From: DASUPK01 sp963743575
Lineage (GTDB): Bacteria > Actinomycetota > Thermoleophilia > Solirubrobacterales > 70-9
Assembly: GCA_963743575.1 (NCBI GenBank)
Contig: CAVUQC010000007.1
Span: 1,550,001-1,614,000 of the forward strand
DNA: 64,000 nucleotides
Reading direction: 5' to 3'
Shown here one piece after another: positions 1 to 7,891 of the stretch. Numbering within the stretch: the stretch's first letter is position 1; the number at the start of each line of letters is the position of its first letter. Both the position numbers and the translations under genes were made by a program. The notes below the pieces were generated by a model. It had not been told where the DNA came from. It did not search any database and was given only the letters and a program-made list of their open reading frames with translations.

Positions 1-1
1 C

Positions 2-214
2 GAGTCGCGCAACCTGGCCTGGCTCGCGATCCCGACGTTCGGCGAGGCCTGGCACAACAGCCATCACGCCTTCCCGACCTCGGCCGTGCACGGGATGAAG
101 AAGCGACAGATCGATCCCTCGGCGGGAGTGATCTGGTCGCTCGAGAAGCTCGGGCTCGCCTGGGACGTCGTCCGGATCACCCCGGAGCGCCAGGCCGCCA
201 AGGCCACCGCCTGA
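2..214 (+). CDS. acyl-CoA desaturase, C-terminal end (partial)
   Basis: An open frame runs in from the left edge and stops at 212-214. It contains GEAWHNSHHAFPTSA, the third histidine box (HNxHH) of membrane fatty-acid desaturases, which binds the di-iron centre that inserts a double bond into acyl-CoA or acyl-lipid chains. After this box come about 45 residues of a polar cytosolic tail, the usual way this family ends. The N-terminus, the first two histidine boxes and the membrane segments lie outside the window. The family call is firm because the motif is nearly invariant; substrate and double-bond position cannot be read. Confidence 0.85.
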   Translation, partial: ESRNLAWLAIPTFGEAWHNSHHAFPTSAVHGMKKRQIDPSAGVIWSLEKLGLAWDVVRITPERQAAKATA

Positions 215-219
215 CCCAA

Positions 220-225
220 TAGGGT
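220..225 (+). promoter_or_regulatory. -10 element of a leaderless promoter
   Basis: TAGGGT ends eight bases before the GTG at 234, placing the predicted transcription start on or next to the start codon. No Shine-Dalgarno sequence is present. The same hexamer at the same distance precedes the gene at 37849. Confidence 0.45.
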
Positions 226-233
226 CACGGGCG

Positions 234-1562
234 GTGTCCCGGCGTCTCGTCCCGGTCCTGCTTGCGACGGCCGCAATTGCGGCCGTCCTCGTCGTCTCCG
301 CCTGCGGCACGAGTGACAAGGACAAGATCAGCGGCATCACCCCGGTGGATGCGAACTGCGGCGACGTCCAGTACTCGGGCAGCGGCAAGGCGGAGAAGCT
401 GATCGTCTCCGACCTGCCCCTCCAGGGGGATTCCGCCGAGCGCTCGAAGCAGATGAACGACGCGATCGTCCAGGAGATGGCGCGCAAGGGGTGGCTCGCC
501 GGCAAGACCGAGGTCGGCTTTCAGGCCTGCGACGACTCCCTCGCGTCAACCGGCGAATGGGACGAGAACGTATGCCGCTCCAATGCGCAGGCCTACGCCA
601 GCAACTCCGATGTGATCGGCGTGATAGGCACCTACAACTCCGGCTGCGCCGCGGTCGAGATTCCCGTCCTCAACAGGGCCCCGGGCGGGGGCCTGGCGAT
701 GGTCTCGCCCGGCAACACCTTCGTCTGCCTGACAGAGTCGGGCAGCATCTGCAAACCGGACGAGCCCGACATCTACTATCCGTCCGGCAAGCGCAACTAC
801 ATCCGGGTCGTCCCAAACGACGCGGTGCAGATGGCGGGCCTCGCCACCTTCGCCAACGGGCAGGGCATCCGGAACCCCTACATCCTGGTCGCCGCCGACG
901 ACCCGACCAGCAAGGGACAGGCCGACACCTTCGAGGGCGCCGCCCGATCGCTCGGCATGAAGATCGCCGGGGTCGAGCAGTGGGACCCGAAGGCGAAGAG
1001 CTACACCGACCTGATGCAGAAGGTGAAGACCTCCGGAGCGGACGCCGTCCTGCTTGCCGGCCTGCTCGAGCAGAACGGCACGCAGATCATCAAGGACAAG
1101 GCCTCGGTGCTCGGGCCCAACGACGGCCCTGTGAAGCTGCTCGCGCCCGACGGCTTCGCGCAGCAGAGCACGATCGACCAGGCCGGTGCCGCGACCAAGG
1201 GGATGTACGCCAGCCTCCCCGGCAAGGTCCCGAGCAGCCTCACCGGCGAGGGCTCTGCCTTCGTCAAGGAGCTGCGGTCGCAGATCGGGGACGAGCCGCT
1301 GGAGCTCTTCGCCCCCTACGCGGGGCAGGCGGCAGAGGTGCTGATGCCCGCGATCCAGGCCGGCAACGCGACCCGCTCGGGCGTGATCGCCTCACTGTTC
1401 AAGACCAGTGTCCAGGATGGCATCGTCGGCAGTTTCTCGATCACGCAGAGCGGAGACCCCAGACCGGCGCCGATCAGCGTCTCCCAGGCGGAGGACACCT
1501 TTGTGCCCGCCAAGACGATCACGCCGCTGCCCCAGCTGGTCAACGCAGCCCGCGGCAAGTAG
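234..1562 (+). CDS. branched-chain amino-acid-type ABC substrate-binding lipoprotein
   Basis: 442 residues. The N-terminus is a lipoprotein signal: basic MSRR, a hydrophobic stretch, then VSAC with the lipidated Cys at residue 24, so the mature protein should be anchored outside the membrane. The rest resembles type I periplasmic binding proteins (Peripla_BP_6/LivJ family), for example the region around VIGVIGTYNSGCAAVEIPVL and the second lobe with YILVAADDPTSKGQADTF. These proteins capture small ligands, often amino acids, for an ABC importer. No permease or ATPase genes are adjacent, so it may work with a distant transporter or as a sensor. The GTG start fits a leaderless transcript. Ligand unknown. 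Confidence 0.8.
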   Translation: MSRRLVPVLLATAAIAAVLVVSACGTSDKDKISGITPVDANCGDVQYSGSGKAEKLIVSDLPLQGDSAERSKQMNDAIVQEMARKGWLAGKTEVGFQACDDSLASTGEWDENVCRSNAQAYASNSDVIGVIGTYNSGCAAVEIPVLNRAPGGGLAMVSPGNTFVCLTESGSICKPDEPDIYYPSGKRNYIRVVPNDAVQMAGLATFANGQGIRNPYILVAADDPTSKGQADTFEGAARSLGMKIAGVEQWDPKAKSYTDLMQKVKTSGADAVLLAGLLEQNGTQIIKDKASVLGPNDGPVKLLAPDGFAQQSTIDQAGAATKGMYASLPGKVPSSLTGEGSAFVKELRSQIGDEPLELFAPYAGQAAEVLMPAIQAGNATRSGVIASLFKTSVQDGIVGSFSITQSGDPRPAPISVSQAEDTFVPAKTITPLPQLVNAARGK

Positions 1563-1587
1563 GCGGGCCCCGCATCGGGGCGGGTCC

Positions 1588-2535
1588 CTATGCCGTGGCC
1601 ATCAGGTCGTCGGGGCGCTGGTCTCTCAGTTCCTCGTCGAACTCCCGATTGAACCGGCCGAAATAGGACTCGTCGTGCTCTGGGGCGTCCCAATTGTTGT
1701 GCCAGTGGTAGGCGAAGGCTCCCGGGAAGAACTCCCGGTAGGAGCGGGCGTCCGGCCCAGGGCGAAAGCGCCAGCTGAACTTGCGAAAGAAGTCATCGAA
1801 TCCCTTGAAGCGGGCCGTCTCCAGCCGGGATTTTCCGTCCAGGTGAGGCCAGAGTGGGTCGAAGAAGGCACACGGCAGGACGGTCAGATCAATCTCCTCG
1901 GCGCCCTCGAACCGAAGGACGACCGTCGGGTTGCATGACCCCGCCTCGGCACCGCGCTCCATCAGCTTCCACGCGTTCTCGGATCCCTGCTCGAAGCGCA
2001 GGATCGCATTGTTCCCATACGGAAGGTCGGCAGACCAGCGGTAGGTGAAGTCCTCGGTCATGAACGGCTGCTCGAACAGGTCGCTCAGGTCGCGCAGGAG
2101 CATCGTGTCCAGGTCGAGGTAGACGCCGCCGTAGTTATGGAGGGTGACAAGGCGAAGGAGATTTGCCCGCTCGAGAGAGCTCGGGTGCTCCTGCAGCTCG
2201 GTTCTGCCCTCGAGCGGCGTTCCGCGACACTCCAGCTCCGCGTCGAAGGCCCTGACCGTGATCTCGGACCCGACCGATTGCAGGGCCTCGTTCTGCTCAT
2301 GCCCGGGGTAACCGTTTTCGGCGTCCAGCCAGAGGCAGACCTCCCCGCGCCTCCGCTGCGTCGCGAGCAGGGACTTGACGCTGAAGGCGTGCTTGTTCGT
2401 GAAGGGCCCGGACCAATACAGGTGATACGGCTCGCCGGTGGGGGCATCCTCGTCGGCCGGCGGCTCCAGCTCGCGGAGGAAGCGCAGGCAGTGGTCCGCA
2501 TCCCAGTACAGGCGTTCGTCGGGCAGCAACCGCAC
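1588..2535 (-). CDS. DXD-motif glycosyltransferase (Gly_transf_sug-like)
   Basis: 315 residues. The centre carries NYGGVYLDLDTMLLRDLSDL, the hallmark of the DXD sugar-binding region (PF04488; OCH1/TcdA/TcdB-like enzymes), with the metal- and nucleotide-sugar-binding DLD at about residues 141-143. Such enzymes move a hexose from a nucleotide sugar to a glycan or protein. There is no signal peptide or clear membrane segment, so it probably acts in the cytosol. It is transcribed away from the wecB-like gene, and the set suggests surface polysaccharide synthesis. The GTG start has no Shine-Dalgarno but has TAAATA seven bases upstream, as at other leaderless genes here. Donor and acceptor unknown. 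Confidence 0.75.
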   Translation of the reverse strand: MRLLPDERLYWDADHCLRFLRELEPPADEDAPTGEPYHLYWSGPFTNKHAFSVKSLLATQRRRGEVCLWLDAENGYPGHEQNEALQSVGSEITVRAFDAELECRGTPLEGRTELQEHPSSLERANLLRLVTLHNYGGVYLDLDTMLLRDLSDLFEQPFMTEDFTYRWSADLPYGNNAILRFEQGSENAWKLMERGAEAGSCNPTVVLRFEGAEEIDLTVLPCAFFDPLWPHLDGKSRLETARFKGFDDFFRKFSWRFRPGPDARSYREFFPGAFAYHWHNNWDAPEHDESYFGRFNREFDEELRDQRPDDLMATA

Positions 2536-2662
2536 GTTCAGGTATTTATCAGGCGGGCCAGTCCGGAAGCCTGGCGCCCGCTACCCGATTCTTGGAGTGA
2601 GCCCGGCGGTAATTCCTGCTTTCACGCTAAACCGCGGGGCGTTTGCCGCCGATGGCAAAGGC

Positions 2663-4144
2663 ATGGAGCCGTCCACAAGCGAGCGAGCGCAGGGATTGGA
2701 CAAAGGGCCGAACGGCGAGTTGACAGAGCCTTCGGTCGAGCGCGTGCGCGATCCCGAGGAGCACAGCGAGGTCGCAGACGAATCCCATAGCCATCCACTG
2801 AGCAGCTCCTATCCGGGCGTGCGCCCGGCGGCGAAGCTCGCGGTCCCGATCGTCGTGGGCACCCGGCCAGAGGCGATCAAGCTGGTCCCGGTCATCCTCG
2901 CCATGAGGGAGAGCGAGTACTACGAGCCGATCGTGATCTCGACCGGGCAGCACCAGAAGCTGGTGCAGTTCATCTTCGACCTCGCGGACATCACCCCCGA
3001 TGTCACGCTCTGGGCGGGGAGCCGTCATTCCCGCCTCAACGAGCGAGTCTCCAGCGTCATGCGGCGCTTCGAGGACTTCTGCGCCGAGCGCTTCGACATG
3101 CACGGCGACGAGCCTCCCACGCCCGAGGAGATCCTGAATGGCGAGTATCCCGCAGCCGTCCTCGTCCACGGTGACACCAGCTCGGCGATGGCCGCCGCGC
3201 TCGCCTCCTTCCACCTCCACATCCCGGTCATGCACGTCGAGGCCGGGCTGCGAACCGGCGGGCCCAACAACACGCCGTTCCCGGAGGAGCTCAACCGCCA
3301 GATAATCGGCTCCATCGCGGGCCTCCACTTCGCGCCGACCTCGGCGAATCTCCAGAACCTGGTTCGCGAGAACGTGCCGGTGAGCCAGATCTTCGTTACC
3401 GGCAACACCGGCATCGACGCCCTCCAGTGGGCGAGTGCGGTGGACGTGCGCTTCGCCAATCCGGCGCTCAACGAACTCTATGACAGTGAGGCGCGGGTGG
3501 TCGTCGTGACCGCACACCGCCGTGAGAACTGGGGCGACGGCCTGATCGGTATCGCCGAGGGCGTGGCCCGCCTCGCCGAGGAGCACACCGAGACGAAGTT
3601 CGTGCTGCCCGTGCATCCGAACCCGCGCGTCAGCGAGGTGATGCACGCCCGGCTCGAGAGCCTCCCCAACGTCCTGCTCGTCGATCCGCTGGGCTACGCG
3701 ACCTTCTCCAAGCTGCTCGGCCGCTGTGACCTGGTGATCACCGACTCGGGCGGTATTCAGGAGGAAGCGCCCTCGCTCAACAAGCCCGTCCTGGTGACCC
3801 GCGAGACGACCGAGCGAGTCGAGGGCCTCACCGAGGGCACCCTCAAGCTGGTCGGGACTGACCCGCACAGGATCTTCATGGAGGGCAACCGGCTGCTCTG
3901 CGATCCGGTCGCCTACGCGCAGATGGCCGAGGCCGACAACCCGTACGGGGACGGCAAGGCCGCCGCGCGAATCGTCGCAGCACTCGAGCATCTGCTCCTC
4001 GGAGGCGAGCCTCCGAACCAATTCGGCCCCGGATACAGCCGCACCGCCGTCGCCAGGGCCGCCGGCTTCGAGCTGGGCAACGAGCTCGAGGCCTCCCTCG
4101 AGGAGGAAGGCGCCGGCGAGCCGAACGACCACCTCGAGGAGTAG
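2663..4144 (+). CDS. wecB: UDP-N-acetylglucosamine 2-epimerase (non-hydrolysing)
   Basis: 493 residues from the ATG chosen here. The enzyme interconverts UDP-GlcNAc and UDP-ManNAc in the cytosol for ManNAc-containing glycans. Family blocks are in order: VVGTRPEAIKLVPVI, STGQHQKLV, HGDTSSAMAAALASF, MHVEAGLRTGG, PFPEELNR, GNTGIDALQW, VTAHRRENWGDGL, PVHPNPRV and ITDSGGIQEEAPSL. About 52 polar residues precede the catalytic fold; GTG at 2819 is an alternative start that would remove them. The C-terminus also has an acidic tail. The next gene, a membrane GT2, begins at the base after this stop, so the two are very likely one operon and perhaps one pathway. Confidence 0.9.
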   Translation: MEPSTSERAQGLDKGPNGELTEPSVERVRDPEEHSEVADESHSHPLSSSYPGVRPAAKLAVPIVVGTRPEAIKLVPVILAMRESEYYEPIVISTGQHQKLVQFIFDLADITPDVTLWAGSRHSRLNERVSSVMRRFEDFCAERFDMHGDEPPTPEEILNGEYPAAVLVHGDTSSAMAAALASFHLHIPVMHVEAGLRTGGPNNTPFPEELNRQIIGSIAGLHFAPTSANLQNLVRENVPVSQIFVTGNTGIDALQWASAVDVRFANPALNELYDSEARVVVVTAHRRENWGDGLIGIAEGVARLAEEHTETKFVLPVHPNPRVSEVMHARLESLPNVLLVDPLGYATFSKLLGRCDLVITDSGGIQEEAPSLNKPVLVTRETTERVEGLTEGTLKLVGTDPHRIFMEGNRLLCDPVAYAQMAEADNPYGDGKAAARIVAALEHLLLGGEPPNQFGPGYSRTAVARAAGFELGNELEASLEEEGAGEPNDHLEE

Positions 4145-5452
4145 GTGGTGGGCGACGTCAGGTGGCCGTTCGACGGCCTCCCTTCCGGTTGGGAGACGCT
4201 CCTGTCCGTGGCGCTGGTGGTCGTGGTCGCGATGTTCGTATGGACCGCGATCCTGTTCGTCCGCGGCCTCCGCTCGGCCGCTCGACCACCCGTGGTCCCG
4301 CCAGGCGGCACCGACGAGTTCCTCTGGGTCTTCATCGTGCCCGCGCTCAACGAGGAGGCGACCATCGCGGACAGCGTCAGGCGGCTCCTCTCGATACCTG
4401 TGCGCGAGCGCGTGGTGCTCGTGATGGATGACGACTCCTCGGACCGGACCGGTGAGATCCTCGACTCGATCGACGACCCGGCCCTCCACGTCGTTCACCG
4501 CCACCCGCCTGACGCGCAGCGCGGCAAGGCCGCCGCGCTCAATCAGGGCTATCGGCTGCTCCAGAAGGTTCGCACGGAGTTCGACCCCGATCGGGTCATC
4601 GTCTGCGTGATCGATGCCGACGGTCGCCTCGATTCGGCGGCGCCTGGGTACGCGGCGGCACACTTGGTCGACCCCGAGGTGGGCGGGGTCCAGACGCTCG
4701 TCCGCATCTACAACCGTCGCCGCCCGCTCACCTGGTTTCAGGATCTTGAATTCTCGGTCTACGGCTGGCTCTTCCAATCGGGACGGAATGGCTGGGGTAC
4801 GGCGGGCATGGGAGGCAACGGGCAGTTCAATCGACTGAGCGCGCTGGACGACGTCGCCGACGAGGAGGGCCCGTGGCGCCACAAGCTCACCGAGGACCAG
4901 GACCTCGGGCTACGACTGATGGCCGCAGGCTGGAAGGGACGCCAGGACCTGCGCGCCACGGTCGAACAGCAGGGGCTGCCGAAGCTGCGGCCCCTGCTCC
5001 GCCAGCGAACGCGGTGGTCGCAGGGCAACCTCCAGGCGATGTCGCTGATGCCGAGCGTCCTGCGCGCCCCGCTGCCCGTTCGCGCGCGGGTTGAGCAGGC
5101 CGCCTACCTGCTGATGCCCGTTTGGCAGACGGTCGTTGGGCTCGGGCTGATCGCGGCGATCTACCTGTTCGCGACGGGCACCGCCCCGGTCTGGGGAGGG
5201 GGGCCATGGTGGCAGCTCGCCTTCTTCTACCTCCTCTGCTTCGGCGGCACCGTGATGGGCTGCATCGCCGCCCGAACCGCGCGCGGGGCCGCCGGATGGC
5301 TCGAGGGCTTCGTGCTGGGCCACGTCTACGCGCTCTACACCTGGTTGATCTGGCCGGTGCTGATCCGCTCCGCGCTCCGGCAACTCACCTCCCAGCGCCA
5401 GTGGGCGAAGACCGAGCGCGAGTCGCTCGACTCGGCCCTCGGCACTTCCTGA
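4145..5452 (+). CDS. membrane-bound family 2 glycosyltransferase
   Basis: 435 residues. One N-terminal hydrophobic helix (about residues 17-40) is followed by a GT-A domain with PALNEEATIADSVRRL, VMDDDSSDRTG, a catalytic-region DADGRL and the QRTRW (QxxRW) motif of processive GT2 enzymes such as hyaluronan, cellulose or poly-GlcNAc synthases. Three or four hydrophobic segments close the protein. This layout fits polymerising a sugar on the cytosolic face and passing the chain outward. GTG at 4145 directly follows the wecB-like stop, with a second GTG at 4148, so translation is probably coupled. A ManNAc-containing polymer is an inference from the neighbour; the sugar specificity is not shown by sequence. 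Confidence 0.8.
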   Translation: MVGDVRWPFDGLPSGWETLLSVALVVVVAMFVWTAILFVRGLRSAARPPVVPPGGTDEFLWVFIVPALNEEATIADSVRRLLSIPVRERVVLVMDDDSSDRTGEILDSIDDPALHVVHRHPPDAQRGKAAALNQGYRLLQKVRTEFDPDRVIVCVIDADGRLDSAAPGYAAAHLVDPEVGGVQTLVRIYNRRRPLTWFQDLEFSVYGWLFQSGRNGWGTAGMGGNGQFNRLSALDDVADEEGPWRHKLTEDQDLGLRLMAAGWKGRQDLRATVEQQGLPKLRPLLRQRTRWSQGNLQAMSLMPSVLRAPLPVRARVEQAAYLLMPVWQTVVGLGLIAAIYLFATGTAPVWGGGPWWQLAFFYLLCFGGTVMGCIAARTARGAAGWLEGFVLGHVYALYTWLIWPVLIRSALRQLTSQRQWAKTERESLDSALGTS

Positions 5453-5524
5453 GCTCCGGCGCGACCTCACAGCCTGCGAGTCGCTGACGTTTCATCGGTG
5501 ACCCCATGTGAGAAAGGGCTACTG

Positions 5525-6454
5525 ATGAGCAAGCGACCAAGGCTTCGACTTGCCAAGGCCGCAATGGTTCCGATCTGGTCCAGCGGCTTCATCGTCGGGA
5601 CGCTGGCGGTTCGCCACGCATCCGGCCTCTCGATCCTCTTCTGGCGCATGAGCGTGGCCGCGCTGGTGATGGCCGCGATCGCGATGGCGATGCGCGCCCC
5701 CTGGCCGCGCGAGCGAGCGGCGATCGTCCAGATGGTCGCGGTCGGCCTCCTCCTGCAGGCGGCGCAGTTCGTCGGGATCTTTCTGGCGCTCGAGCATGGC
5801 GTGCCCGCCGGTTTGACGGCTCTGCTGGCGGGCTCGAGCCCGCTGCTGGTGGCGGTGCTCGCGACCTTCCTGCTCGACGAGCATCTCGCGCCGATGCAAT
5901 GGCTGGGCTCGGTGATCGGCGTGGGAGGGGTCGTGCTCGCGGTGATCGAGGAGCTTCACGGCGGCGGGTCGGCCCTCGGCTTTATGTTCGCGATCGTCGG
6001 CCTGGCCGGTCTCGTCGGCGGGACGCTCGTGCAGAGGGCCTATGGCTCTGACGTCGACCCGAAGGTCGCGAACACGATCCAGCTGCTCACGGCCACCGTC
6101 GTGATCGCCCCGCTCGCCGCCCTCACGCAGGGGTTCGGCCTCAGCGCCGGGGCACTGGCGCCGCTCGCGTGGCTGATCTTCGGCCTCTCGATCGGGGCCG
6201 TGATGCTCTTCTTCTGGCTGCTTCGCAACGAGAAGAGCGGTGAGGCGACCAGCTTCCTCTACCTCGTTCCGGCGGCCACGGCCATCGCCGGTGTCCCGGT
6301 CCTGGGCCAGCCGCTCAGCATCGGTGCGGTGGCGGGCCTCGTTCTCGCGCTGATCGGCGTGCGGATGGTGAACGCCTCGGCGGAGGGCCTCAGCAGCGGT
6401 GAATGGCTGCGGCGCTTTGCACTACCTGGAAGGCCGAGCCGGGAATCGACTTGA
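5525..6454 (+). CDS. EamA/DMT-family transporter
   Basis: 309 residues and very hydrophobic, with about ten predicted membrane helices in two repeats as in the 10-TMS drug/metabolite transporter superfamily (EamA, RhaT/YdcZ-like). The first repeat begins near PIWSSGFIVGTLAVRHASGLSILFWRM and the second near GFMFAIVGLAGLVGGTLVQR. Such proteins usually export amino acids or other metabolites. I chose ATG 5525 because a GAGAAAGG-like ribosome site lies just upstream; GTG 5498 is possible. The 3' end overlaps the convergent secreted-protein gene by 65 bases. Substrate unknown. Confidence 0.75.
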   Translation: MSKRPRLRLAKAAMVPIWSSGFIVGTLAVRHASGLSILFWRMSVAALVMAAIAMAMRAPWPRERAAIVQMVAVGLLLQAAQFVGIFLALEHGVPAGLTALLAGSSPLLVAVLATFLLDEHLAPMQWLGSVIGVGGVVLAVIEELHGGGSALGFMFAIVGLAGLVGGTLVQRAYGSDVDPKVANTIQLLTATVVIAPLAALTQGFGLSAGALAPLAWLIFGLSIGAVMLFFWLLRNEKSGEATSFLYLVPAATAIAGVPVLGQPLSIGAVAGLVLALIGVRMVNASAEGLSSGEWLRRFALPGRPSREST

Positions 6455-7406
6455 GCTGATCGAGGTTCTCGTCGGACCAGCGCCGATCAGAAGTGCCCGA
6501 GATGTACCAGTTGGAGCCGTTGTCGGCGACGATCAGCCCGTACTGCTTCATCGCCGCGGCGATCGCGTGGGCAGGCCCCGTGATCCCGGAGATGTCATAG
6601 CCGGCACCGAGGCGAAGGCGCAGGCCCATCGGCGGCGCGCTTGGGCTGGAGGTGTCGCCGGCGCAGTGCGAGGCAGGGTGGATCCAGGCGTCCTGGGTCG
6701 AATCGACGGTCACCCGGATCGCGTGGTTGATGTGGCCCGATGCGGCCTCGTCGTATCGAACGAGACCGGGGAAGATCGGCAGCCCGGCGGCGTCGGTGGA
6801 GGTGAAGCCCTCAGGACGGAGCGCGGCCGAGCGCAGGTCCCAGATGACGCCGACGTCGGCGTTCCAATGCGGTTTGGGGCGTTTCTGCGCAAAGGCGCGG
6901 CCGAGCTCATAGAGCTTGCAGCGAGCTGAATCGACCGTGAGGACGTGGCGGTCGCCGTCCGAGCCCCGGCCTCCCTCGACCAGGGCCTTGAGGGGCACGC
7001 GATAGGCGCCATGGTCGGACTCGTCGCCATAGGCCTTGAAGTTGACCTTGGTTCGCTTCTGCCTCTTGCCGACCACGGCGTAGGGGAATCCGTACTGGTT
7101 GGGCGAGCCGAAGTCCGGGTGGACCAGGTCGCCGCCGTGGGCGTTGATGTAGGAGGTGTAGGCCGCTGAGTTCGGATCTGCCGGGGCCGCCGAGATGTCC
7201 TGGTTCCAGGCCGACTCGTCGGCGCCCGAGGGAGCGGTGGGGCCGGCGGTCGAGGCGGGGAAGACGGGGCAGCTGGCCAGGCTCGGGTAGGGACCGCGCG
7301 GCAGGTTGCCGTGGCGATGCTTCTTCTTGGCGACGGCGATCCCCCCGGCGGCCAGCAGGAGGCCGAGAACCGCAATCACCACAACGCTCCCTGGCGAACG
7401 GCGCAT
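6390..7406 (-). CDS. secreted protein of unknown function
   Basis: 338 residues. The start MRRSPGSVVVIAVLGLLLAAGGIAVA is a clear signal peptide, followed by KKKHRHGN. The mature part has no domain I can name. It is soluble-looking, with two cysteines in the body (DSARCKLYEL and PASHCAGDTS) and one at the C-terminus (AIHRC), plus several Trp/Tyr-rich stretches (WNADVGVIWDLR, DNGSNWYISGTSD). It is divergent from the MarR-family gene, and its start lies about 45 bases from that gene, so the operator between them could control both. Function unknown; export is well supported. Confidence 0.65.
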   Translation of the reverse strand: MRRSPGSVVVIAVLGLLLAAGGIAVAKKKHRHGNLPRGPYPSLASCPVFPASTAGPTAPSGADESAWNQDISAAPADPNSAAYTSYINAHGGDLVHPDFGSPNQYGFPYAVVGKRQKRTKVNFKAYGDESDHGAYRVPLKALVEGGRGSDGDRHVLTVDSARCKLYELGRAFAQKRPKPHWNADVGVIWDLRSAALRPEGFTSTDAAGLPIFPGLVRYDEAASGHINHAIRVTVDSTQDAWIHPASHCAGDTSSPSAPPMGLRLRLGAGYDISGITGPAHAIAAAMKQYGLIVADNGSNWYISGTSDRRWSDENLDQLKSIPGSAFQVVQSAAAIHRC

Positions 7407-7430
7407 GCCGCCAGGCTAGAGGAGTAGATG

Positions 7431-7458
7431 GTTTGCTATGCTAATTAGCAATGCAAAC
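7431..7458. promoter_or_regulatory. palindromic operator overlapping the marR-type start
   Basis: The half sites GTTTGC and GCAAAC enclose a central perfect palindrome TGCTAATTAGCA. The 28-bp inverted repeat contains a -10 like TATGCT (7437-7442) and the ATG of the MarR-family gene (7451). A dimeric regulator bound here would block the promoter and start codon, which suggests autorepression. Confidence 0.65.
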
Positions 7459-7891
7459 TACTTCTGACCGCGCACCGGAGATCAAGGAGGAGCTCGCCCC
7501 GCGCCTGCGCTGGGCGATCACCCGGATGGCCCGCCGCCTTCGCCAGGAGGCCGGCACCGATCTCGGTCCGTCTCAGGTTGCCGCCCTCGCGACGGTCGAG
7601 CGGCATGGCCCTCTCTCGCCGAGCGAGCTCGCCGAGCGCGAGCGGATCAAGCGCCCGACGGCCACGCGGATCGTGCGGCACCTCGAAGCGGCCGGCCTGG
7701 TGGAGAGGGTCCGAGACCCCGAGGACGGCCGCGCCTCGATCCTGAGCGTCAGTCCCGAGGCCCGTGAGCTTCTCAAGCGCCTCCGCGCCCGTAAGACGGC
7801 CTATCTGGCCACTCGCCTCTCCAAGCTCGACGCCGAGGACCGCCGCACGCTGGAGCGGGCCGCCGAGCTGATGGAGGGGATGCTCGAGTGA
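7451..7891 (+). CDS. MarR-family transcriptional regulator
   Basis: 146 residues, normal for a MarR dimer. The winged-helix region is seen in LSPSELAERERIKRPTATRIVRHLEAAGLVERVRDPEDGR, with the wing DPEDGRASIL typical of the family, between N- and C-terminal dimerisation helices. The downstream MFS gene overlaps it by four bases (GTGA), so this is the common arrangement of a local repressor and its efflux pump. The ATG lies inside a 28-bp palindrome, and a TATGCT -10 eight bases upstream with no Shine-Dalgarno suggests leaderless expression and autoregulation. Inducer unknown. Confidence 0.88.
   Translation: MQTTSDRAPEIKEELAPRLRWAITRMARRLRQEAGTDLGPSQVAALATVERHGPLSPSELAERERIKRPTATRIVRHLEAAGLVERVRDPEDGRASILSVSPEARELLKRLRARKTAYLATRLSKLDAEDRRTLERAAELMEGMLE

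Noticed and set aside
2627..4882. Very long open frame on the minus strand opposite wecB and the GT2 gene
   Set aside because: It is an antisense frame produced by the strong third-position G/C bias; it shows no family motifs, and the plus strand carries complete epimerase and glycosyltransferase signatures.
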